DNA from: Loxodes magnus
Taxonomy: Eukaryota > Ciliophora > Karyorelictea > Loxodida > Loxodidae
DNA length: 64,000 nucleotides
Direction: 5' to 3'
Assembly (NCBI GenBank): GCA_946699065.1
Contig: CAMPDV010000307.1
Span: 124,001 to 188,000 of the forward strand
Within the stretch, counting starts at the first letter, position 1. Each line of letters opens with the position of its first letter. The position numbers and the translations under genes are program-made. Shown here one piece after another: positions 35,900 to 47,849 of the stretch. Under the pieces are notes generated by a model. The model was not told the DNA's origin and did not search any database. It saw nothing but the letters and a program-made list of their open reading frames with translations.

Positions 35900-36570
35900 A
35901 TTTACTCGGATCTGCACTGACATGTTTCTTGATAATTTTAAGATTATTTTCCTTTATTTTTCGATATTTCAAATCTTAATCATTTTTATTGGAATCATTT
36001 ACTGTCTTTAAGGTATAATTAACTTCTTTTTCTAGTTGGAGTATTTATTTCCGATAAAGTAAGCCTTCATTTGTTCAGCATATCTTAATATTTATTATCA
36101 TTTATTTTATATTAATCTATTTTATTTTTATAAACATTGGTAGCAATTTCTTACTTTATGACCTGAACGCTTCCAATAACAGCATATCGTTATTTTCCTA
36201 TAGGGACTATATCTTGTTTCATATTGTTATTCTATTTCCGTTGGGATATTTTGTATTTAGGATTATTCTGGTTTACATATTTTCGAATTTTAAATTTCTC
36301 TTGCTATTTGTTCTATCTGTAAAATTTTATCTAAAAATTGTTGCAAGTGCGAGTTTAGAACTAATTCCTATCGTAGTGTTGAATTTTCCAATTAAAAATT
36401 TTTCATAGAGTTTAATAATTAATTAGTTCTTTGATAAAGATTTTTAATAACTTTTGTTAATTCTTAATTCTCTATCTAAAGAAGGTTGAGATAATTGGCT
36501 ACATCCTTCAAAGTGTTATTAAGTTTTAAGTCTGCTATTTCTTAGGAATTATTTAAATTTATATATAATA
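35900..36570 (-). mobile_element. ORF1-like retroposon copy J, no clear ends
   Basis: The minus strand from about 36570 reads as a coiled coil (ADLKLNNTLKDVANYLNLL, VIKNLYQRTNQLLNSM, LQQFLDKILQIEQIAREI), then a knuckle at 36143-36184 reading CCYWKRSGHKVRNC. It keeps C-x2-x-x4-H-x4-C spacing but has TGG (Trp) where the second Cys belongs. Then come CYQC and GNKYSNQKKKLIIPQRQ, which resembles the G-x-x-Y-x-x-K-x-x-P-R tail of the other ORF1 copies. No ATG and no target duplication found, so it is probably 5'-truncated. The 64-residue plus ORF at 36214-36408 is a shadow. Confidence 0.55.
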
Positions 36571-38092
36571 ATATAAGGATGAAAATTAATATTTAAACTT
36601 AATATAAATTATGCAATTTAAAATTTATTTTAATTATAATTTTTTTCCTATAAATAATTTATTATCTTTGCAATTAAAATATTTAAAATTTAATCAAAAT
36701 TATTACCATCAAAATATAATTTAGTTCTTTATATCATATAAATCCTAACTTATCAAAACTAGAAATTTATAGATGTAAAACAACTTTAATCTTATAAGAG
36801 AATCATAAATTTTTTGTATTTGCTTAAAATTATTCCAATTTATACTACTGAGTGTTCTCTTTTTTAAATAAACTTTTTTCTTTCTAATATGCAAAAGAAT
36901 GATAAACTAAAAGCTTATATTTATTTTTTAATAAATATTAGTAAATATTTTTTTAATTAATTTACATTACTTTTTTGATTTTAGTTAAATATTTAAATAT
37001 TTATTTTAAGTAGCTTTATTAATTTGGATTTACATTCCCTCTAAGTTTAAATATCATGCTATAAATATTTATTTTATACTAGCAAACTACAATAATTAAT
37101 AGTTAAATTTATTTATTTTCTTATATATATAATTAATTTATTTGCAGCAAATTAAAAATATAAAGCTCTTATATTCTATTATTTCTTAATATTATTGCAT
37201 TTTAATTAAGTAATATTTGAAAGATAATATCATTATACTTTTTTTAATTTAAAAAATTACTTCTATATCATATTAAAATTATAATTTACTTAATATTTAA
37301 ATTAAAAAAATTTCTAATAATTTCGGAAAAAAATACACAGAAAAATAAAATTTTTTTGAGCTAAAGAAAATTTAAAAATTCTACGTTTCATAATTTCTTT
37401 TTTAGGTTATAAAAATAAAAGCAGTTAATTATTCATAAAATAAATTATAATATAATTTTGTTTTATCATTTATAATAATTTAAAAAATTAAAACTTTAAA
37501 AATAATTTTATTTTTAAACTATAATAGATATTATATGTTTTTTCCAAAAAAAAACATAATAAATTGATCTTTTAAATAAGAAAATATTTTATTATCTTTC
37601 TAAAAAGCTTTTTTTTTAAATATAATATCTTCAGAACTTTAGTTTTCACCAATTAAATTTATTTAGTTTTTAAACTACAAAATAATTATAATTTTTAATG
37701 GTTTTAATTTCTTTTAATTTGAACTATCAATTAAATTTAACTTTTTTAATAATTTTTAAATTTGGATAGTATTTTACATAGTTATACATAAATTATCAAC
37801 TTAGAAAATTAAAAAAAGTTCGTATTACTTAGTTTAGCATAGGTATAATTCAAAGATTTATTCTTAATACTATGAAGATTCATTCTTTTAAAACTATATT
37901 AAATTAAATGGATAAGTTTAGTTTTACGTAATATTCGTAAGTGATTTTTATATTTTTTCGAAATTAAAAATTATTTTTTACTTTTTCGCAAATTAAAAAA
38001 TATGAAATTTCACAATCAAAATCTTTATCAAAAGAAACTTATATTATTGAAAATAGCCATTATCTTCTTAAGGACTTGGTATAAAATCCTGA
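36571..38092. other. A+T-rich spacer
   Basis: No gene recognised. Confidence 0.4.
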
Positions 38093-38175
38093 TTGTTCCC
38101 AAGCGGAGAATCGAATTATGTCTAAATTAATCATAGGCTAATAACCTGAAATTCAGATTCCAATCAATTGAACAA
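38093..38175 (-). tRNA. Degenerate tRNA-like sequence
   Basis: On the minus strand, 5' TTGTTC pairs with 3' GAACAA as an acceptor-like stem. A T-loop-like TTCGATT is followed by CTCCGC, an AGG-TTATTAG-CCT hairpin sits in the anticodon position, and TTTT follows nine bases after the 3' end. The T-stem does not pair and the D-arm is weak, so at best this is a tRNA pseudogene. Confidence 0.25.
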
Positions 38176-38428
38176 CAAGATATTACTCTTAGAATTTAAT
38201 ATTTATCTTTCTTGAAATATTACATTAAAATAAGTGTAAAAATTGGCTATCTAAGGTTGTATTTAATCAATTAATTTTTTAAGATTTTTTCTAATAAGAT
38301 CTAAAACTTTTTTGAGTGCGTTTAAAATTATTATAATTCTAGGCTTTTACTTTCTTTCAAATTTTTAAAGTCAACATAATTAGCTTTAAAATTGTCCTAC
38401 TTAAAATAAAAAACTTAATAATAGTTAA

Positions 38429-39266
38429 TTTAATCTTCATCTTTAATAATAATAATAATATACTTAAAGTTAGTAGAGTTTTGCATTCTCTGGAATTGCA
38501 ACCAGTTCCTGCGGACAGTTTTTTTAACGTGGGTGTGATCCACGACCTTTTTATTAAGTGGAAGGTTACCACTGTAACCGTTCAAGTGGTCTTGCAAAAA
38601 GCTTTTATTTGTAGATCCCTGTTGGAGTTATTCATAGTTTATTGAGTTGTCTCCATGTTCTTTTCTGCTCTTATTCATTTATTTTCTTTCATTATCAACA
38701 GTTTTTAAAATATGTTGATTTGATTTGCAACATCAACAAAGTTTGTATTATTGTCTTTATTTCGTTCTTTTTTATGATAATTTATTTTCTATATTTTATA
38801 ATCTTTTAATGAAACTTGTAGCAATCATTTCTTTTTCTGGATTCAATTCTGTTTTTAATTCTATTGGTATTTTTTCTATTTCCATTTTTGTGTCGTATTT
38901 AAAATTTTATTATGATTAAGTTCAGAGTTATTCTTCCGTTATTAATTTGCTACAAATAAGTTATCTTCTAAGTATTAGTAATTCGTTGTTCTAATCTTCT
39001 ATGTTACTCATTAGTTCCCGTATTTTTTCGCCTAAGTTGTAAGTTGTTTCTTCATAATTTGAGATTACTTTTTACATTTGGTCTAATTAAATTTAAAGTT
39101 TTTGATTAGTTTCGTTTTTAGGTTAACTTATCTCTATTTATCCTACCATAACTTTACCTTCTGAAGAAGAGCTTGACTCCTCCTATTGTTATTATTTTTT
39201 CTAAATTTCTTTTGCCGCTTTTCTCTTTAGGTTTCTAAGTTAATTTTTTTTAATCTTCATCTTTAA
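38429..39266 (-). mobile_element. ORF1-only retroposon, copy D, with 18-bp target duplication
   Basis: Perfect repeats TTTAATCTTCATCTTTAA at 38429-38446 and 39249-39266 bound an 802-bp body. The TAA-type tail is at 38447-38463. The body lacks about 30 bp at its 5' end relative to copies B and E, so the ATG is gone. The ORF1 coiled coil (ELMSNIEDQNNELLILRRQ), TEEQL-TGA-TQSQ and C-terminal parts are readable. One T missing near 38706 breaks the frame in the knuckle. Nearly identical to copy E. Short ORFs at 38357-38572 and 38725-38919 are shadows. Confidence 0.8.
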
Positions 39267-39863
39267 ACAATTAAGATCCAGAAGGATTTAAATCTGAAGA
39301 ATTTATATGAGAAATGTAATTAAAAATCATATTGTAAGAATTTATTTTCCTAAATTTATAACATTAATAAAAACAAATTTACTATTTTCCTTTAAATAAA
39401 GATTCTTTTCATAAAAATTTCATATCTAAAATATTAATTTTATTTCTTATTTTCCTTTGTATAATTACTAAATTTATTATAAAAATTTTAAATAATTTAA
39501 AATAATAGTAAACTCTTTTTAAAAAAATTATTAATATTAATTATTTTAATTTTATCTTTTTATGATTTTTAAAAAAATATTAAGAATATAAATCCATTAT
39601 TAAACATTAATTAATTTTGATTTTTAAATCTCATTTAAAAATATAGTAAAATAATACGATTTAAATAAAATAATAAATTACCTCTTAGCTATATTTAAAT
39701 AAGCATAAAGTTAAATAAAAAAATAAAGTTTTATTAAATATTTTATATTTAATTTAAATTAAAGAAGCTTTACTCTCTTTTATAGTTATTGTTCTCTTTT
39801 ATTATAATATAAATATTTTTTAGTTGAAGAAAAATTAATTCTATCTTTGTTAAATTATAAAGA
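39267..39863. other. A+T-rich spacer between copies D and H
   Basis: Nothing recognised. Confidence 0.4.
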
Positions 39864-40877
39864 AGAAGAGATAAGAATTAATTTAAAAAAAATGGTTGAA
39901 GGTTTCAAATCAGGCTTCTATACCACCTATCCCTAAGCCAAAAAGGAAAGGAGGAAGAAGAAACCAAGTCTTAATAATCTTAACAATCTTCTCTATCTCA
40001 ACCTTAACCAACACTGAACTAACAACTTGGAATCTAACAAAACGAACGAAAGCCAACCTTGAAGAATATACACACGGAAACTCCAACCTCAATCGAGAAA
40101 CCGAGGAAACAGATGAAGTCTGTTCTCCACCAGGAGGTATCAGAGTTCAACCCTTCTGGCCAGATGAGCATGGAGTAGCTCATCAAAGTGGTACTGAACC
40201 TCCAGGAAGAGGTCAAGAGATTGAAGAAGGACAATGATATGCTAATGGCAAACCTAGACCTAGCAGAAGGAATTGAGTCAAGACTTATGTCCTAGGAAAG
40301 AGATCTTAACGCCTTTTGGAATATATCACAAAGTCAGACTAACGAATCCTAAAATTAGCTTTAGAAACAGACTGAACTGGATAACAGACTCGGAAAAGTA
40401 GAAAAGAAATCGTAAACTTTTAAGAAAGAGTAAAGCGAAACTGGAGCTATATAAATGGAAATTGAAGTCTAGAAAGAGTAAAAAAATCAAGGAAAATAAT
40501 TCAAAATAGAAAAGAAATGTTTCTACTGTGGAAGTATATGACATTTTTATCGGAAGTGTTAGAAATTCTAATAGAAATAAAGAAACTATTGGATAAAAGA
40601 ACAACAAAAGAAGAAAAAAGAAGAAGAAGCAAGAATGAAAAGAATGTATTGCAACTCGGATGGTTCAATATACAAGATCAAGATGGAACCAAGGCAAGTT
40701 AAAGGAGGGAAAACTTGGAAAAATCCGAGTTCCCAATCTCGCTAAAATTGGGCGATCCGAACTTTTATATTTAACAGAAGGGAGCATGAACTGCTGTATT
40801 CCTGACGGGGTTGGAAATCCCTAAAACGGAAAAATTAAAATTAATATTATTATTATTATTATTAGAAGAGATAAGAA
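39864..40877 (+). mobile_element. ORF1-only retroposon, copy H, with 14-bp target duplication
   Basis: Perfect repeats AGAAGAGATAAGAA at 39864-39877 and 40864-40877 flank a 986-bp body that begins 14 nt before an ATG (39892) and ends in an ATT microsatellite (40848-40863). GC is about 40%. Confidence 0.85.
39892..40812 (+). pseudogene. ORF1/Gag-like protein of copy H
   Basis: ATG at 39892 is one frame off from the basic N-terminal reading ASIPPIPKPKRKGGRRN. A second shift near 40090 leads into KPRKQMKSVLHQEVSEF, then a coiled coil (LQEEVKRLKKDNDMLM, ELDNRLGKVEKKSQ). The knuckle is at 40518-40559 (CFYCGSI-TGA-HFYRKC), followed by NYWIKEQQKKKKEEE and CNSDGSIYKIKMEPRQ, ending at TGA near 40812. 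The knuckle TGA is at 40539-40541. Related to copy F throughout. Opposite-strand ORFs in 39910-40607 are shadows. Confidence 0.65.
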
Positions 40878-43800
40878 CTATAAATTTAAAAATAAGCTTA
40901 AAAAAATTAAATAATAGATAGAACATTTTTTAAGTTTCTAGAAAAAAAATGTATATTTGAGATTTATCATTTTATGATATAAGATATAATAATACTTGAA
41001 TATAATTTCTTTGAGCTATCTACATTTTATAGATATTGTATTTAAAGATAAAATAAATGAGTTATAATTAAATTTAATATTTAAAAGAAATTTTATATAT
41101 GAAAAATAAAATTTTATTAGTCTAATGTATTATACCCTTTTATAAAATATATGAAACAATACAATAAATAGTTTAATTTTATATGCTAAATTAAATTTTT
41201 ACTAAGAATTTATAAAATTAATTTTCATTTAATCTAAAATTATCAAATTATTTTATTAATAAATCTAAAATTTTAATAAGCTTTATATATCTTTATTTTA
41301 TATAAATGGATATCTAAGTTTTCATTGGAATTTTTGTTGATTAAGAAAATTTTATGATTGAAAAAGAAAATAAATTGACTATGAAAAATTAAACATTTAA
41401 ATATTTAACTTTAGCATAAGAAAACCATATTTAACCATCTATTTATATTTAAAATCTAAATTATTTATAGCTTTCATGTTAGATAAATCCTTTAGAAACA
41501 CTATATTTAAATTAATTAAAAAATATTTCTGTTTAAAGCTTCTTGTGAAAGACTAAAAATTAAACTTGCATTAAATTTTTATATTTTTTGTATTAAAAGT
41601 ATTAAATCATTTGGAAACTTCTCTATATGATTAAAGATTCATTAAATTTAGTATAATTTTAGGATTGTTTTATTTATTATGTTAGAGTAAATGAACTACT
41701 ATTTCAATAATATATTTGTAAAAATTCATTTCGTATATTTAAATTTAGTTAATTGTTGAATGATTCTATGTTATGCATCAGTTTATTAATACTAAAAGAT
41801 ATAAAATTATAAGTTTTTATATGCTTGTAAGGTTTTTATATTATTGAGATTTGATAATAGCCCTTAATTTATTTTTAAAATGAGGATTATATTTAAAAAA
41901 TGAATTTAGTCGAAAAGAAAACGCAAACAAAAATTGTTTTACCAATATCATAAAATTAAAAATTAATTATTTATCTATTATTAAATTTTAGAGTCTTGGC
42001 ATAATAAAAATATTATAAAGAAACATATAAAATTAGTTATATAATAGTTGTTTTAACTTTTCTTAAATTTATTAATTTTAGTTAACTCTATTTGCAATTT
42101 TTTTAAGCAATTATAAATTTGTTAAGACAACAAAATTAAATAAAATTAAATTTTAGTAAAAATAGAAAATAAAATTATAAGGAATCAGCTTTTTAAAAAT
42201 GGATTTAAAAAATAAAAAATGATCTATCAAACAAAGTATTAAACTTATATAGATTATATAAATTTTGTAAGGTAAATTAATAAATAATTTAATCAATTAA
42301 ATAACCAAATAATTTTACATTCAACATAATATGATAAATAACATTTTTTGAATAATTATAAAGTTTATAATATTTAAGGAAGTCGAAATAGATTTTGAAG
42401 ATAAAAAATAGTAAAATATATCTTATAAAATTCAGAATGAACTTGAATATATTAAGATATTTTAATATTAAGTTAAAATTTAAACTATATTTATGTAACT
42501 TAGATCTATAAATTTCATATAAACAAAATCTAATAAATAACTTAAACAATTTTTACCAACAAAAGGAATTTAAATTTTAAAAATTGTGAGTATGAAATTC
42601 ATATAATCTCTATAATTTGCTTATATCATGCTATTAAATCAATAATATTAAAATATAGCATTAAATACAAATCATTAAATGAAGAGTGGCAATGTTGTAA
42701 AAACAAGTAATTTAGAATATAAATAATTATTTTTTATATGAGAGAGTTAAATAAAGTTTATACATATTCTAAATTTATATTAAATTAATAATTTTAAGTA
42801 TTTAAATATAAATATCATTTATGAATTTTCATTTAAAATGAATATAAAACTTAGAAATATTAAATTAATTTATATTTAATAATTTTTATTTAATTTTACA
42901 CATATTTCATTATAATTGTAGAAATCAAATATTTATAATCATTTTTTTAATTGGAAGATTAATAAGATAATATTTTAGTTAATTAGTTTTTAAAATATTT
43001 AGACAAATATTTTGAAAATGTAATATAACTAGATGAAAGTAATATATTTTAAAATTAAATTATAAACTAAAATGATAAAAATAAGTTTTATTTTATAAAT
43101 ATTCTTTTATTATTTAACTAAAATAATATTTTATTTTAAATATTTAACTTAATTTATATTAAACATTATTTATATAATACTCTATTTTTATATAGATATA
43201 ATCAAAATAAAAAAAGAATAGATTTTTTTAAAGATTTAAATAAATTTGTATGATTAAATTAAATTATGATGTTTTATTTTGATTAATAACTTTTTTCTAT
43301 ATCTATAATATATTTTCGAATTTAAGCTACAAAATATTAATTAATTTAACTTAAAGAATAAATATTTAATATAAATAAAAATATTATGAATATAAATAAA
43401 GAAAAATATAATAAAAATTATATTTAAATTTAATTTTTATTAGGATATAAAAAATTATTCTAACCTATCTCCTTTTCTTTTTATTTTTCTAGTCTCATTC
43501 AAATAAACATTTAACTAAGTAAAAAATACTAAATTTAAATTTATTCCTTTAAGTTTTAAATTATGTTTCTTTCTATAAGAATATTTAATATTTTATCATT
43601 AAGTGATATTTAAAATTCCACTACCTGCTTATAATAGAAAAATAAGAAATTTATTTGCATAATCTAAAAATTATAATAGTAAAAGTAAAGGGATAGTTTA
43701 ATCTTTTTCCTAATATTAATAAATTTTTATCTTTATATTTTTATTTAAAGCTTTTCAGCATACAATATCTCTAAATTTAAGAATAGAATTTTAATTTTAA

Positions 43801-44300
43801 TTAAACCTAAAAAGATTTATTAATTTAAATCTTTGCAAATAAAACTAAAGATAAATTATTTAAATTATGAAACAACATGAATTTATTACATTTTAGATTC
43901 ATTATTTAAGTCTCTAGAGTTGGAAAGAGCAATAAAGTTTTTTACTTTACCTATCTATTTGAAAAATTAAAAATAGTTTAAAATAAAGATTATGGTAGTT
44001 AACATAAAAAATAAGGCTAAATGAATGTTAAATTTAATTTTGATGAAACATTTTATATGATAATATTTTTTATCTTATATAAAGTCTTCTTCTTAGTTAA
44101 AGAAAATAAATAATAAAGAACAAAATTATAAAGATTCTATAATTAATTGAACAGGATCATTCATTATATCAAATAAATTTAATTCTTAAATAAACAAATT
44201 ATAAAATATTTATTTATATAATAAGCTTAATATAATAAAGCTTGCTATTTGATATAATTATTAATTAATATTTCTCTATTCAAATTAAACGGCTTTAATT
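40878..44300. other. Long A+T desert
   Basis: 3.4 kb of very A+T-rich, low-complexity DNA. The 86-residue minus ORF at 42289-42549 is Phe/Leu/Tyr/Lys-rich as expected by chance. No gene, RNA or element ends recognised. Confidence 0.45.
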
Positions 44301-45489
44301 ATGGAAATTCCAGAAGATATTTAAACAAATGAGTTACATTAAGAGGATTAATTATAAGAATAACTTGAATTTTTGAAAGACACTTAAAAATTAACTAGTG
44401 AAGATCAAAAGATAAATGGCAAACAGTCTTAAAGTACTAATAATCCTTTATTAGAAGAAATGAATAATAGAATGAAGAAAGCAAACCTAGAAAATTGTTT
44501 TAAAAGCAAAGTACACTGAGAAGTATAAATGCAAAATGAAAATGCTCAAGAGAAAAATTTTATTAATATAATATGTACTAATTGTTGTGAAGTTATTAAC
44601 GAAAAATTTTTGGAGTTTCATGGTAAATAATGCTAGAATAATCCATCAATTTTTTTATCGTACCAAGGATAAGAATATGTTGAGTAAATAGACTTCAAAA
44701 TAGCAAAGTTAATTAATTCCTTACAATAAATTAAAGAAAAACAAATTTTTGTATACTCTCTCAAAATTCTTCAAGAATAGTACTAGGATTTAACATGCCA
44801 TATAAACATTAAAAATATTATTAATAAACTAGAAGGACTTAAGTAGAATCAAACACTTCTTAATTAAGCTTATATTGACAGATTAATTGTTTTAGCTAGA
44901 GTAAGCTTTTATATAGGAAAAAATGTAAGAAGCTTTTGAGTATTAAAAAAATCAGGAAATTGAATTGTAAAAATAAATAATTGAAAGAAAAAAAGAACTA
45001 AATTCCCTTTATTAATAAGTCTAGCAAAAAAACAAAAATTCACTAAAGATAATTAAGAGACGTCCACATAGTAGTTTATTAAATTAGACTCAATTAATTA
45101 GTTATCAATCCTCTACAAACTCCAAAATTTAGAAAGAAAATAAAAATAGTAACTTACATGCTTAGGAATACTAAGAGTTGAATAAATAAATTCAAATTAA
45201 ATTCAATCTGAAAAACTAGCTTTTATCAAATATTTCCCCTTCTTTATCTTTAAGTGAATTGAGTAGTTCAACTAATCCAGAGTATAGGAGAGCAAAAATT
45301 ATTTTAGATTAAAAGGGATATCTAGAAGATATTCCTGAAGAAGAAAGATTGCATTACTTTTATAAGCTATGTTCGAACTAAAAGTTGTAATACAAAAGTC
45401 ATCACTTAGTATAAAAAGTTTAGATAAATCAACTTTATGAAGTAATTTTTAATTCAGAAAGTCAAGGCAAATAATTTACCTCCATCTGA
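44301..45489 (+). pseudogene. C2HC zinc-finger and coiled-coil protein gene, one frameshift
   Basis: ATG at 44301. The N-terminus is acidic and Gln-rich (MEIPEDIQTNELHQED). At residues 92-111 a C-x2-C-x11-H-x3-C finger appears (CTNCCEVINEKFLEFHGKQC), similar in spacing to C2HC fingers of cytoskeletal and ciliary proteins. A helical region follows. Near 44880-44895 the frame shifts by +1 into a long coiled coil (QEKMQEAFEYQKNQEIELQ), a Ser-rich linker and a conserved-looking C-terminus (PEYRRAKIILDQKGYLEDI, PEEERLHYFYKLCSN) ending at TGA 45487-45489. One in-frame TGA is at 44517-44519. About 395 residues. Family unnamed; cytoskeletal function is a guess. It lies 350 bp upstream of retroposon copy I. 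Confidence 0.55.
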
Positions 45490-45842
45490 ATGGAATCAAT
45501 TCATATAAAACGAACTGAGAAGTGAAATTAATAAAATAGAATTAAAAAAATAAAAAATCCAAGCAGATAATAAAATTAATTAAACAGACTATTAATAGTA
45601 AAAGAATAATTAAATTTTTTTACCATTAATTAAAATATTCATTAAGAAAAATTTTCTTTGCATAAAGCATTATTTAGTTTTGCTGCTAAATAACATAATA
45701 AATCCTTTTACCCACATAATAAATTCAATTTTAGCTTTGAAATATACTTTATAATAATAAGGTTTTATTAATTAAATGATATCGTTTTAAAATAAAATTA
45801 GCATATTTAACTAGATCTCCTTAGTTATTATTGATATATGAA
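45490..45842. other. Spacer
   Basis: A+T-rich; nothing recognised. Confidence 0.3.
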
Positions 45843-46564
45843 ATGGCTTCTAAGAAATAACAGAACTTTGAACAAAACATTTAAACAGGAAAATTCTCTA
45901 AAAAATAAAAAACGAAATAATTACAACGAGTGAAAGTGAGAAATATGATTGATATGACGAACATTAACCACTTGGAAATCCAGAATTAAAAAAACTTCTG
46001 ACACAAACTAAAATAGAAATATTATCTAAGTCATTAAAAGAGTTTATGCTTAAAAATAGATACCTCACTGATAAAGTAGAAAAATTAGAAAAAATAATAA
46101 CGTCTTTACTTGAGAAACAATATTAATCATCATAAGAAATAGAAAACAAACTGGAACAAATAATTCTTTAAATTTAATAATAAATTCAGGTTACGCCATT
46201 TTCGATTTAACAGAATTAATCAGATCCTATGGAAATAGAAAATGAAGCTTCAAATTAAAATAAACAGCAAACGTTTATTTAAAATAAGTAGTAAATTTAA
46301 ATTAAATAAATGTTACAGGAATAATAGGTTAAAAGAAGAATAAAATGCTACGTGTGCAATAAATAACACCAATGAAAATACTGCTACTAACTAAGCGAAA
46401 TTAAAAGAAAGAATAAATAAGATATTTTTAGAAAACTATTTAGGATATATCCAACATAAAGCGGAAAAATTGATAGAAAAAAATTCTTTAATTTAAATCT
46501 TAATCCTTGGAGAAATAATTAGGAATGCTAATGCAAGATGAAAACTATTCAGAATATTAAATGA
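45843..46564 (+). pseudogene. ORF1/Gag-like protein of copy I
   Basis: Better preserved than copy G in the middle (SKSLKEFMLKNRYLTDKVEK, ITSLLEKQYQSSQEIENKL, then a Gln-rich stretch), but one A is missing near 45905, so the first 25 codons are out of frame. Knuckle at 46346-46384, CYVCNKQHQ-TGA-KYC. The TGA at 45950-45952 (YD-TGA-YDEH) and the knuckle TGA are both shared with copy G. Confidence 0.55.
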
Positions 46565-46715
46565 TGGTGCGCTAATGAAGTGCTACACCGCCTAACTAAG
46601 CCTAGTAGAAATTCAAGACAAACTAATGGAGACAAGCTGATAGAATAGGTCAGATGGCTGACTACTAAGGCTTTAACAAAGCTTTTTAACTTTTTAACTT
46701 TTAACTTTTATTAAC
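45843..46715 (+). mobile_element. ORF1-only retroposon, copy I
   Basis: Near-identical to copy G (26351-27215) from the ATG to the AACTTTT-type tail (46683-46712), with unrelated sequence upstream of the ATG. No clear target duplication. Confidence 0.65.
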
Positions 46716-47849
46716 ATTTTATCAAAATAAATAAATTTTTATTTTAGTCTATTCTAATTTGTTATAACTATGAAACACTTTAATAATTTAAAAAATTTTA
46801 ACTAATATATTGAATATTAATTTAACAATTTAAAATATTATGAGGGTTAAATAAATTTATATATTCCTAGATATTTATCTTAATCATAAAAATTATAATT
46901 GTAAATTATTTATCTTTTCTTAGAAATAAGCTTATATTATTTAAGTTATTTAAGCTTTTATAAAGATAACTATTATGAGATAAATTAAGAGAGTAAGAAA
47001 TTATATTATATTTATGAAGATTTTTATTTAGAATCTTAATCAATAGCGAATGCTTATAATTTGTTCGTATAAACGCTTAGATGATATATTCTTAAGCCTA
47101 TTTTTTGATTCTACAATACTCAAACATCTTCTTTTAGGTAAACTTAAATAAAAATATTTATTTTCTTAAATTATTTTTAAATATTTAATCATATATTTTA
47201 CTATAATATTATAATTTAAAGAAATATACAATATACAATATATAATACTATAAAAAATAAAAGTATAATAACATTATAAATTTTTAAAATATTAAGTTAA
47301 ATTAAATTAAAAAGGAGTAATTATATAAATTCTTTGATAGTTAATAAATTATTTATTGTATATACAACATTTAAAATTTATTAATAGACAATTAATTTAG
47401 CTTTTATTGTTTAGATTATTTAACTTATTCTATTATTTTTAAATTTGTTAAAAAAGTAAATTATTATTTTATTTTTATAAATTTATCTATAAAGAACTTA
47501 TTAATATTTATATTGCAAATGTAGCTAATAAAAAGAAAAAAGTTTTATGATTTTGTAAGAAAGAATACTGAAACTGTATTCGATTTAACGTTTTTACTAC
47601 TAGATCATTATATTATAAGCTTATAGAATTTTAAAGTGTATAAATCAGCCAATCCATAAGATAATTAAATAATAAAAATCCATTTTAGATTTGCAGAAAC
47701 ATTAAAGCGTAACTTATACTAAGCAATTTTTATATTTTAGAAAATATTAGCTTTTTCCAAAGTAGCAAGAGTAGATACTAATTAAATAATTATTGATATG
47801 AGATTTAAGTTAAAAATATTAGGAGATTTATCATATAAAAAACATTATA
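46716..47849. other. A+T-rich spacer
   Basis: No gene recognised. Confidence 0.4.

Noticed and set aside
38429-39266. Reverse transcriptase or endonuclease within or near the retroposons
   Set aside because: Both strands of every bounded element were read; only the coiled-coil/knuckle ORF and a short 3' trailer are present, and no YADD-type motif was found nearby.
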